NCBI GenBank assembly: GCA_003526525.1
Contig: DPVV01000357.1
Coordinates: forward strand, 1 to 7,908
Reading direction: 5' to 3'
DNA length: 7,908 bases
Source: Lachnoclostridium phytofermentans
GTDB lineage: Bacteria; Bacillota; Clostridia; Lachnospirales; Lachnospiraceae
Below, piece after piece: positions 1-5,918 of the stretch (within the stretch, counting starts at the first letter, position 1; each line of letters begins with the position of its first letter). A program made the position numbers and the translations under genes. The notes under the pieces were generated by a model, which was given only the letters and a program-made list of their open reading frames with translations, was not told the origin of the DNA and searched no databases.

Positions 1-1
1 T

Positions 2-49
2 AAAGACATAGTAACAAAAGACGCTGCAACAAAAGAGGTAGTGGACTAG
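2..49 (+). CDS. C-terminal tail of an upstream gene (partial)
   Basis: An open frame runs in from the left edge and ends at a TAG at 47-49, giving the tail KDIVTKDAATKEVVD. The tail is itself a five-residue repeat (KDIVT / KDAAT / KEVVD), visible in the DNA as three 15-base units at 2-46. A strong rho-independent terminator begins about 30 bases later, as expected after the last gene of a transcription unit. The peptide is too short to identify the product. In related genomes recJ often lies upstream of apt, but nothing in these 15 residues supports that name. The weak point is that any 48-base stretch can be open by chance. Confidence 0.4.
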   Translation, partial: KDIVTKDAATKEVVD

Positions 50-80
50 CAATAGACGATTAAGACTAATTATTAATGTA

Positions 81-154
81 AAAGAAGTAAGGAAAAAATT
101 CAACAAGAAGCAAGGATGCTTTCTAGAGAATTTTTTGTTCCTTACTTCTTTTTT
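81..154 (+). terminator. Rho-independent terminator, possibly bidirectional
   Basis: The left arm (81-101) pairs with the right arm (128-151). All 21 left-arm bases are matched, with one 3-base bulge (GTT, 137-139) on the right. The hairpin continues inward, since AGAAGCA (106-112) can pair with TGCTTTCT (117-124), leaving a tight AGGA loop. The right arm ends in a run of T (149-154). The complement of the left arm also ends in TTTT, so some termination on the other strand is possible. It isolates the preceding gene from the fusion gene at 339. Confidence 0.85.
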
Positions 155-338
155 ATTCGCTATTTTTTCATTTACAAAAATAGGATAGACATTTTTTATA
201 AAAGTTTCTAATTTAGCCAGATACATACTACAAATTACTTTGGGGATAGTAATCATACAATAATTTAATCGAAAGTGGACATGTCACGTAATTTGATTAA
301 TTACTACACGAAGACGCAAGATGGAAAGGAACTATTGT
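155..338 (+). other. Upstream region of the fusion gene
   Basis: AT-rich non-coding sequence. No convincing sigma-A promoter stands out. The best -10-like word is TACAAT (256-261), with only TTACTT (235-240) at a poor 15-base spacing. Two small symmetric elements lie close to the gene: the palindrome GACATGTC (278-285), and the inverted repeat GTAATT (288-293) / AATTAC (299-304) with a 5-base spacer. Either could be a regulator site, but short AT-rich symmetry is common by chance. The promoter must lie here because a strong terminator precedes the region. Confidence 0.35.
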
Positions 339-2387
339 ATGAAAATAGGAATTGTAGCAGATCTAAATGATATGAATCTAGATGTTTGGTTGTCTACTTA
401 TGCTTTGCAGGAAGCGTTAAAAGAAATGGAACATATGTCAGTTGTAATTCACCATTCCTTTTCAAATAGTGAGGAAGAAAAACGAGGGCCAAAAGAACTT
501 GCTTATGAGTTTTATAATGTTGTGGAAGGAAGTTCAAGGCTAAGTGATGATGTTGGATATTATAAATTATTCGATATATATTTAGTGGCCGGTGAGAGAA
601 TGTGGCAGAAGGTAAAAAATAATGCCATTAAGGAATATTATCCAATCCATTATTTACGAGATTCTATCCTCTTAATGCAACAAAAAAGCTATCGCCCTCT
701 TGCAAAGAAGAAATTAATTAACGAAGATTATCTTCTCGCTTATTATGAGCGTCCTTCTGAGGAAAAATTAGAGTTTCTTAATTTTCTTTTGGATGAAAAA
801 GGCCTTAAGTTAGTATCAAACAGGATGGAAAATGCAGAACTTAAAAGCGTAAAAAACTATACAGATCAAGATATTAGAGAGTTCTTATCTTATCTTCGTC
901 ATGCCAAGGTTGTAATTACGGATTCAGGATTTATCTCGTTTATGGCTCTTCTATATGAAAAACCATTTTTATTACTATCGGAAAAAACACAGGAGGTATT
1001 AGAAGCAGGAATCTTAAAAGAATTAGGATTATCTAGCCTTATCCTTTCCGACTTTTCAACATTAAAAGATATTAATATCTACAACTCCTTATTGGCAACC
1101 TACGAAAATAATCTACAGGAATTTAGAAAACGTATCAAAGACTTTAGAAATGAGCATAAGAAAAAATTAAGCCAATTAATAAGATTAGCCAGTTATGAGA
1201 CATATGTCGACTGTCCAACGGATATAAAAAAAATCGAGTGTTGTGGATGTACTGCTTGTAGAGAAGTATGTCCTTATAATGCTATTGAAATGAAGGCGGA
1301 TGAGGAAGGATTTATCTATCCGGTTGTGGATCATGATAAGTGTGTCAAATGTATGCTTTGTAAAAAGGTCTGTGTAAAAAGAGAAAACCCTCAGACGATT
1401 AAGTATGAAAAAAGAGAAGATCCACAAACGACTACTAACGCAAAAAAAGAAAATCCGCAGACGAACTTTAATACAGAAAGTTACCCCTTAGTATACGCAG
1501 TAAATAATAAAAAACTTAAGGTGAGAACAAATAGTTCTTCCGGTGGTATCTTTCCAGAACTGGTCCAATATGTAATTGAAGAATTGAATGGATATGTAGT
1601 CGGTGTTAAGTTTGATAACGATATGAATGCAGTTTCTTCGATTGCACACACCATGGAGGAAGCAAAGGAATTCTATGGTGCTAAGTATACTAAGAGTGAT
1701 TTTACTGGAATGTTCCGAAAGGTTAAGAGCCTTTTAGAGAAAGGAGAAACGGTTCTTTATTCTTCTCTACCATGTGAGGCTGCAGGGCTCCGTGCATTTT
1801 TAAGGAAAAGATATGATAATCTTATTGCAAGCGAAGTACTATGCCATGCGGGTCCATCTCCACTTGTATTTCGCAGGTATGTACAGTATTTAGAGTCACG
1901 TTTTCATTCAAAGGTTAAAAAAATTAACTTCAGAGATAAATCGAAGGGATGGCTAGCCCTAGATAATACCATGGTTGTTGAGTTTGCAAATCGGGAGCCG
2001 TTAAAGCTCCGCGCGAGAAGGAATAATTATTATCGTAGTTTTATTAAAGATAATATTGCAAGACCTGCTTGCAGCCAGTGTTCTTTTGTATACACCAATC
2101 GGGTTGGGGATTTAACGATGGGTGATTTTTGGGGAATACAGTATGCAAAACCAGAAATGTTTGACAATAAGGGTACTAGTATATTAATGGTTAATACTAA
2201 GATTGGTGAGAAGATTTGGAACATGATTTCCGATCGATTTGAATATGAAGAAAGCAACTTACAGGAAGCATTTCGTTACAATCATAAGAAGCCTATAAAA
2301 TTAACAGAAAAGAGAAATGAATTCTTTGATCGATTTGAAAAAGAAGAAATCAATTCCTTGTTGCAAGAATTTAATGATTTAAAATAA
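339..2387 (+). CDS. Fusion protein: pyruvyl-transferase-like domain, 2[4Fe-4S] ferredoxin, FrhB-type redox domain
   Basis: A 682-residue cytosolic protein. Residues 1 to about 245 resemble the polysaccharide pyruvyl transferase family: start MKIGIVADLNDMN, a YALQ-type helix, and VVITDSGFISFMALLYEKPF near 190-210. The family's usual N-Y-G and D-S-F-H-G residues are missing (D195-S-G-F here), so catalysis is doubtful. Residues 301-312 (CCGCTACREVCP) and 335-345 (CVKCMLCKKVC) are two complete 4Fe-4S ligand sets. A repetitive linker follows (347-379). The remainder is an FrhB-type domain: SSSGG at 399-403, PCE at 478-480 (usually PCQ), C578-x2-C581 and GDFWG at 595-599. Such proteins are known from exopolysaccharide loci; the reaction is unknown, and F420 itself is not expected in Clostridia. 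The ATG at 339 is preferred over the in-frame ATG at 321 because AAAGGA (325-330) lies 8 bases before it and 321 has no Shine-Dalgarno. The stop is TAA at 2385-2387, and no clear terminator follows. Confidence 0.85.
   Translation: MKIGIVADLNDMNLDVWLSTYALQEALKEMEHMSVVIHHSFSNSEEEKRGPKELAYEFYNVVEGSSRLSDDVGYYKLFDIYLVAGERMWQKVKNNAIKEYYPIHYLRDSILLMQQKSYRPLAKKKLINEDYLLAYYERPSEEKLEFLNFLLDEKGLKLVSNRMENAELKSVKNYTDQDIREFLSYLRHAKVVITDSGFISFMALLYEKPFLLLSEKTQEVLEAGILKELGLSSLILSDFSTLKDINIYNSLLATYENNLQEFRKRIKDFRNEHKKKLSQLIRLASYETYVDCPTDIKKIECCGCTACREVCPYNAIEMKADEEGFIYPVVDHDKCVKCMLCKKVCVKRENPQTIKYEKREDPQTTTNAKKENPQTNFNTESYPLVYAVNNKKLKVRTNSSSGGIFPELVQYVIEELNGYVVGVKFDNDMNAVSSIAHTMEEAKEFYGAKYTKSDFTGMFRKVKSLLEKGETVLYSSLPCEAAGLRAFLRKRYDNLIASEVLCHAGPSPLVFRRYVQYLESRFHSKVKKINFRDKSKGWLALDNTMVVEFANREPLKLRARRNNYYRSFIKDNIARPACSQCSFVYTNRVGDLTMGDFWGIQYAKPEMFDNKGTSILMVNTKIGEKIWNMISDRFEYEESNLQEAFRYNHKKPIKLTEKRNEFFDRFEKEEINSLLQEFNDLK
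1377..1475 (+). repeat. In-gene tandem repeat, 3 x 33 bases (11 residues)
   Basis: Three consecutive 11-residue units: KRENPQTIKYE, KREDPQTTTNA and KKENPQTNFNT. The first seven positions are conserved (K-[RK]-E-[ND]-P-Q-T) and the last four have drifted. The repeat starts one residue after the last cysteine of the second ferredoxin cluster and forms a charged, probably disordered linker to the FrhB-type domain. The copies differ at many bases, so this is an old expansion. Confidence 0.8.
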
Positions 2388-2417
2388 ATTTCATGGAATT
2401 TAATGATTTACAATAAA
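2367..2417 (+). repeat. 29-base tandem duplication across the stop codon of the fusion gene
   Basis: The segment 2367-2388 recurs at 2396-2417, a 29-base offset, with a single mismatch over 22 bases (A2382 against C2411). The first copy encodes the C-terminus EFNDLK plus stop. The second lies just outside the gene and would read M-E-F-N-D-L-Q-stop from an ATG at 2393. High identity suggests a fairly recent duplication. Confidence 0.75.
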
Positions 2418-2422
2418 ATTCT

Positions 2423-2451
2423 TTACCATTTGAAAGGATTAGTGATATAAT
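2423..2451 (+). promoter_or_regulatory. Sigma-A promoter of apt (extended -10)
   Basis: A perfect TATAAT (2446-2451) is preceded by TG in the extended -10 position (TGATATAAT, 2443-2451). TTACCA (2423-2428) sits 17 bases upstream as a 4/6 match to the -35 consensus. The predicted start of transcription is near 2458. This is the best promoter in the window and makes apt independent of the gene upstream. Confidence 0.75.
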
Positions 2452-2457
2452 AGTTTA

Positions 2458-2634
2458 AGTTAAGTGAAATATGACAGGCGAACGATAAATCTTTTGTCTA
2501 AAAAACCTGTGCATAAATAAAAGGCAATTTTCGCACTTCTTATTCTGGCAGTACAGTATCTGTGAGTAGATGGGGTATGCAACCTACTAAAAAGCCATGA
2601 TTTCAAGAGTGAAAGAAAGGTATGATGTTAAAAG
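2458..2634 (+). promoter_or_regulatory. Long structured 5' leader of apt
   Basis: About 177 untranslated bases lie between the predicted transcription start and the apt ATG. Visible pairing: TATG+ACAGG (2470-2478) with CCTGT+CATA (2506-2515, one bulged G at 2511); ACAG (2553-2556) with CTGT (2560-2563) closing a TAT loop; and AGTAG (2565-2569) with CTACT (2584-2588). No terminator-like U-run is present, so any control would act on translation or RNA stability. I do not recognise a known riboswitch class, and the purine riboswitch core is absent. The leader ends with AAAGAAAGG (2612-2620), the only Shine-Dalgarno-like sequence, 14 bases before the apt ATG. Confidence 0.45.
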
Positions 2635-3159
2635 ATGAAGAAACTAGAAGAGTATGTTAGAAGTATTCCGGATTTCCCTGAGGAAGGTATTGTTTTTCGC
2701 GATGTAACAAGTGTTTTACAAGATAAAGATAGTTTAAAGATGTCCATTGATCAGATGCAAGAAAACCTAAATGGGCTTGATTTTGATGTAATTGTCGGTC
2801 CAGAATCCAGAGGGTTTATCTTTGGAGTACCGATTGCATATAATTTAAATAAGGCATTTATCCCAGTTCGTAAAAAGGGAAAACTTCCTTGTGAAACCGT
2901 TGAGATGGAATATGCATTAGAGTATGGTACGGCTACGATTGAAATGCATAAAGATTCCATTAAACCAGGACAAAAGGTTGTCATTATTGATGATCTAATT
3001 GCTACTGGAGGAACTATTGAAGCAATCACAAAGTTAATTGAACAATTGGGTGGAGAAGTTGTTAAGATTGTTTTCCTTATGGAATTAGAAGGACTTAAGG
3101 GAAGAGAGAAGTTAAAGGGGTATGATGTAGCTTCTATCATAAAATATGCTGGTAAATAA
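2635..3159 (+). CDS. apt: Adenine phosphoribosyltransferase
   Basis: Cytosolic purine-salvage enzyme of 174 residues, the normal family length: adenine + PRPP gives AMP + pyrophosphate. The N-terminus (LEEYVRSIPDFPEEGIVFRD) is the typical bacterial Apt start. GPESRGFIFG (55-64) is the conserved purine-binding region, and VVIIDDLIATGGT (115-127) is the PRPP-binding loop with both acidic residues. No important residue is missing. No in-frame start lies upstream because a TAA at 2629-2631 blocks the frame, so the ATG at 2635 is firm even though AAGG (2617-2620) is 14 bases away. A 12-codon frame (ATG at 2622 and 2625, TAG at 2658) overlaps the start out of frame. apt has its own promoter and its own terminator, and precedes relA as in many Firmicutes. 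Confidence 0.97.
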   Translation: MKKLEEYVRSIPDFPEEGIVFRDVTSVLQDKDSLKMSIDQMQENLNGLDFDVIVGPESRGFIFGVPIAYNLNKAFIPVRKKGKLPCETVEMEYALEYGTATIEMHKDSIKPGQKVVIIDDLIATGGTIEAITKLIEQLGGEVVKIVFLMELEGLKGREKLKGYDVASIIKYAGK

Positions 3160-3171
3160 AGCAGCATAATT

Positions 3172-3272
3172 GGAGGGTGTACAAAATTACTATTTTAAGC
3201 AGATGGGGGGTGTCTTTCTTTTGCGGAAAGATACTGTCTTAATGTAGGAAATGGGTTTGTACACTCTTTTTT
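3172..3272 (+). terminator. Terminator of apt with a long multi-part hairpin
   Basis: The outer stem has 12 pairs including one G-U (3174-3185 with 3256-3267) and runs straight into T3267-3272. Inside the 70-base interior a second arm forms: TTAAG-CAG (3195-3202) with CTG-T-CTTAA (3234-3242, one bulged T). This is topped by TGTCTTTC (3211-3218) with GAAAGATA (3226-3233) around a 7-base loop. The sequence ATGGGGGG (3203-3210) is left as an unpaired bulge. The position 12 bases after the apt stop and the U-run fit a rho-independent terminator, but the arm is far longer than termination needs. Confidence 0.7.
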
Positions 3273-3335
3273 CGTTCAAATCTTTCTAAAATCGCATGAA
3301 ATTGGACGAAGAACAGTCATAGAATGTCAAAAAGA

Positions 3336-3364
3336 TTGATTTTTTCAACTTTACTTATTATAAT
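3336..3364 (+). promoter_or_regulatory. Sigma-A promoter of relA
   Basis: TTGATT (3336-3341, 4/6 to consensus) and TATAAT (3359-3364, perfect) are separated by exactly 17 bases. The expected transcription start is near 3371, giving relA a short leader of about 41 bases. Together with the hairpin at 3172-3272, this makes apt and relA separate units, with any co-transcription being read-through. Confidence 0.7.
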
Positions 3365-3370
3365 AGGAAG

Positions 3371-3380
3371 ATAAGCTTAT
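3371..3380 (+). promoter_or_regulatory. Perfect 10-base palindrome at the predicted relA transcription start
   Basis: ATAAGCTTAT is perfectly self-complementary and begins 6 bases after the -10 box, where a repressor operator would block initiation. It could also be a chance AT-rich palindrome. No regulator gene is present nearby to link to it. Confidence 0.3.
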
Positions 3381-3411
3381 AAGCCCCCCAAAAATGAAAG
3401 GAATGGTTCTT

Positions 3412-5895
3412 ATGGAGAAATCGTTAAATCAGAGTACAGACACAAACTTAGAACCGAAAAAACTTCATAATGATTGTGGCATTATTCAAAATGACACTTC
3501 TATTCAAAAGGATGGAAGTGCTTTTCTGAAGAATGAAAGTCCCATTCTAAAGGATGAAAGTCCCATTCTAAAGGATGAAAGTCCCATTCTAACGAACGGG
3601 ACTGACTTAAAGCAGGATGAAACTGCCATCAAATATCAAAAAGACCGCAAAATAGGTGTTGTTCCATCTGATTTTACGAGTCCTGAGGAGCTCTATGAGA
3701 TTTTGCTTAAGACCATTCGTGCCTATCACCCATCCACTGATGTAGGAATCGTTGAGAAGGCCTATAAAATTGCGACTTTTGCACATAAGGATCAGCTGCG
3801 AAAATCAGGAGAACCGTATATTATACATCCACTTTGTGTAGCGATTATTCTTGCAGAATTAGAACATGACAAGGAAACAATTGTCGCAGGAATTCTTCAT
3901 GATGTTGTGGAGGACACAGTATTAACCGTAGCAGAGCTTACAAAAGAGTTCGGAGAAGAAGTAGCACTGCTAGTGGATGGTGTTACGAAGTTAACCAAAT
4001 TAAATTATTCGAAGGATAAGGTGGAAATCCAGGCTGAAAATCTACGTAAGATGTTTCTTGCCATGGCAAAGGATATCCGTGTTATTCTAATTAAGTTGGC
4101 AGACAGACTTCATAATATGAGAACGATGCAGTACCAGACGCCTAAAAAGCAAATAGAAAAATCCAGAGAAACGATGGATATCTATGCCCCAATAGCACAA
4201 CGTCTTGGTATTTCTAAAATAAAAATAGAACTGGATGATTTATCACTACAGTACCTAGAACCTGAAATCTATAAGGAACTGAATGAGAAAATTGCATCAA
4301 AAAAAGAAGAGCGGGAAGCTTTTATTAATAGCATCGTAGAGGATGTTGGAAAACATATTAACGAAGCAAATATTTCAGCAAAGATAGATGGTCGAGTTAA
4401 GCATTTCTTTAGTATTTATAAAAAGATGGTAAATCAAGGTAAAACCTTAGAGCAAATCTATGACTTATTTGCGGTACGAATTGTTGTGGACACTGTGAAG
4501 GATTGCTATGCAGCTCTCGGAGTCATTCATGAGATGTATAAACCGATACCGGGACGATTTAAAGATTATATCGCAATGCCTAAACCAAATATGTATCAGT
4601 CTCTTCATACCACTTTAATTGGTCCGAATGGACAGCCTTTTGAAATACAGATTCGTACTTTTGAAATGCATCGTACTGCAGAATATGGTATTGCTGCGCA
4701 TTGGAAATACAAAGAAGGTCAGGATGGTAAAAATAATAGAGATACCGAAGAAGCAAAGCTTACCTGGCTTCGTCAAATACTTGAGTGGCAGAGAGATTTG
4801 TCGGATAATAAAGAATTTTTAAGTTTATTAAAGAATGATTTAGATTTATTCTCAGATAGCGTTTATTGCTTTACTCCAACGGGAGATGTAAAAAATCTGC
4901 CAGCTGGTTCCAACCCAGTAGATTTTGCCTATAGTATTCATAGTGCGGTTGGAAACAAGATGGTTGGCGCTAGGGTGAATGGAAGACTTGTTCCTATTGA
5001 CTATGTGATTCAAAATGGTGACCGTATTGAAATCATGACATCACAAAATTCGAAAGGCCCAAGTAGAGATTGGCTCAATATAGTTAAGAGTACTCAGGCA
5101 AAAAATAAGATTAATCAATGGTTTAAAACAGAGTTAAAAGAAGATAATATCATCCGCGGTAAAGAGATGCTTGTTGCATACTGTAAATCCAAGGCAATTA
5201 CCATGAGTGACTTATTAAAACATGAGTTTATGGATGTTGTAATGAAAAAATACGGTTTCCGTGACTGGGAATCCGTTTATGCAGCGGTAGGACATGGTGG
5301 ATTAAAAGAGGGCCAGGTTATCAATAAACTGCAAGAGGAATTTACAAAGAAGAATCGGAAAGAAATGACCGATGAGAAGGTCCTTGAAACAATTGCAGAT
5401 GTGAAGTTTGACCGACCAGCAGTTATGAAATCCAAAGGTGGTATTGTAGTACAAGGAATTCATGATGTTGCTGTCCACTTTTCAAAGTGTTGCTCACCAG
5501 TACCAGGAGATGAAATCGTTGGATTTGTTACAAGAGGACGTGGAGTTTCCATACATCGTACCGATTGTATTAATATGATTAACCTTCCATATGAAGATAG
5601 GGAACGATTAATTGATGCTGAGTGGAATATTCAAGAGGATAAGAAAAATGCTGGCTTATACACTGCTGAGATTAAAATCTATGCGAACAATCGGAATGGA
5701 GTTTTACTCGATGTATCAAGAATCTTTACGGAAAATAAAATTGACGTCATCTCTATGACGGTAAGAACGAGTAAACAAGGTACCGCAACGATTAGTGTGG
5801 GTTTTGAAATTAATGGAGTGGAACAGATGCATTTCATTATTGGTAAGCTTCGAGGAATTGAGAGTGTAATTGATATTGAACGTACTACAGGCTAA
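3412..5895 (+). CDS. relA: Bifunctional (p)ppGpp synthetase/hydrolase, RelA/SpoT family
   Basis: Cytosolic stringent-response enzyme: it transfers pyrophosphate from ATP to GTP/GDP and also hydrolyses (p)ppGpp. Domains in order on the 827-residue product: HD hydrolase (about 115-220, with HDVVED at 163-168 intact); synthetase (about 270-435, with RFKD at 382-385, the RxKD form of bifunctional Rel enzymes, and EIQIRT at 411-416); TGS (about 484-545); conserved cysteine region (C693, C694 and HRTDC to C719); ACT (about 750-825). Both activities look intact. The start at 3412 is preferred over in-frame ATGs at 3394 and 3403 because AAAGGA (3397-3402) lies 9 bases before it. The first 85 residues or so are an unusual extension made of heptapeptide repeats and account for the protein being longer than typical Firmicute Rel (roughly 720-770). 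The gene has its own promoter. Confidence 0.96.
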   Translation: MEKSLNQSTDTNLEPKKLHNDCGIIQNDTSIQKDGSAFLKNESPILKDESPILKDESPILTNGTDLKQDETAIKYQKDRKIGVVPSDFTSPEELYEILLKTIRAYHPSTDVGIVEKAYKIATFAHKDQLRKSGEPYIIHPLCVAIILAELEHDKETIVAGILHDVVEDTVLTVAELTKEFGEEVALLVDGVTKLTKLNYSKDKVEIQAENLRKMFLAMAKDIRVILIKLADRLHNMRTMQYQTPKKQIEKSRETMDIYAPIAQRLGISKIKIELDDLSLQYLEPEIYKELNEKIASKKEEREAFINSIVEDVGKHINEANISAKIDGRVKHFFSIYKKMVNQGKTLEQIYDLFAVRIVVDTVKDCYAALGVIHEMYKPIPGRFKDYIAMPKPNMYQSLHTTLIGPNGQPFEIQIRTFEMHRTAEYGIAAHWKYKEGQDGKNNRDTEEAKLTWLRQILEWQRDLSDNKEFLSLLKNDLDLFSDSVYCFTPTGDVKNLPAGSNPVDFAYSIHSAVGNKMVGARVNGRLVPIDYVIQNGDRIEIMTSQNSKGPSRDWLNIVKSTQAKNKINQWFKTELKEDNIIRGKEMLVAYCKSKAITMSDLLKHEFMDVVMKKYGFRDWESVYAAVGHGGLKEGQVINKLQEEFTKKNRKEMTDEKVLETIADVKFDRPAVMKSKGGIVVQGIHDVAVHFSKCCSPVPGDEIVGFVTRGRGVSIHRTDCINMINLPYEDRERLIDAEWNIQEDKKNAGLYTAEIKIYANNRNGVLLDVSRIFTENKIDVISMTVRTSKQGTATISVGFEINGVEQMHFIIGKLRGIESVIDIERTTG
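3469..3636 (+). repeat. Heptapeptide (21-base) tandem repeat in the relA N-terminus, 8 units
   Basis: Residues 20-75 of the product divide exactly into heptads: NDCGIIQ, NDTSIQK, DGSAFLK, NESPILK, DESPILK, DESPILT, NGTDLKQ, DETAIKY. The loose pattern is [ND]-x-[ST]-x-I-x-K. Three central units (3532-3594) are almost identical in DNA: unit 1 differs from unit 2 at its first two positions (AA against GA, one change), and unit 3 has one change near its end. The flanking units are degenerate, so an old array is still expanding from its centre. Confidence 0.85.
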
Positions 5896-5918
5896 TTAAT
5901 AAGATAAGACTTAAGGTA

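Noticed and set aside
321..338. Upstream ATG at 321 as the start of the fusion gene
   Set aside because: No Shine-Dalgarno precedes 321, whereas AAAGGA is 8 bases before the ATG at 339, and the family begins MKIGI at that codon.
1185..1427. Open frame on the minus strand (80 codons)
   Set aside because: It lies opposite the ferredoxin region of the fusion gene, has low-complexity composition, no Shine-Dalgarno and no recognisable domain.
2030..2257. Open frame on the minus strand (75 codons)
   Set aside because: It is wholly antisense to the conserved FrhB-type C-terminus, so it is a shadow of that gene.
2396..2421. Terminator for the fusion gene (GAATTT / AAATTC)
   Set aside because: Only six A-T-rich pairs around a 14-base loop and only a three-base T stretch after it; too weak to call.
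2430..2435. TTGAAA as the -35 box of the apt promoter
   Set aside because: It is only 10 bases from the TATAAT; TTACCA at 2423 has the correct 17-base spacing.
2458..2634. Known purine or PRPP/ppGpp-type riboswitch in the apt leader
   Set aside because: The conserved cores I can recall for these classes are not visible; pairing alone does not justify naming a class.
2751..3167. Open frame on the minus strand (138 codons) opposite apt
   Set aside because: It is the mirror of well-conserved apt codons, has no ribosome binding site and no domain.
3172..3272. Miniature inverted-repeat transposable element
   Set aside because: The ends are inverted repeats, but I see no target-site duplication and a U-run follows the right arm, so terminator is the simpler reading.
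3394..3411. Upstream ATG at 3394 as the start of relA
   Set aside because: The Shine-Dalgarno AAAGGA overlaps the codons after 3394 and is correctly spaced for 3412; 3394 is preceded only by a C-run and A-run.
4619..4822. Second + strand frame inside relA (67 codons)
   Set aside because: It overlaps the highly conserved synthetase region in another frame; no domain or start signal is seen.
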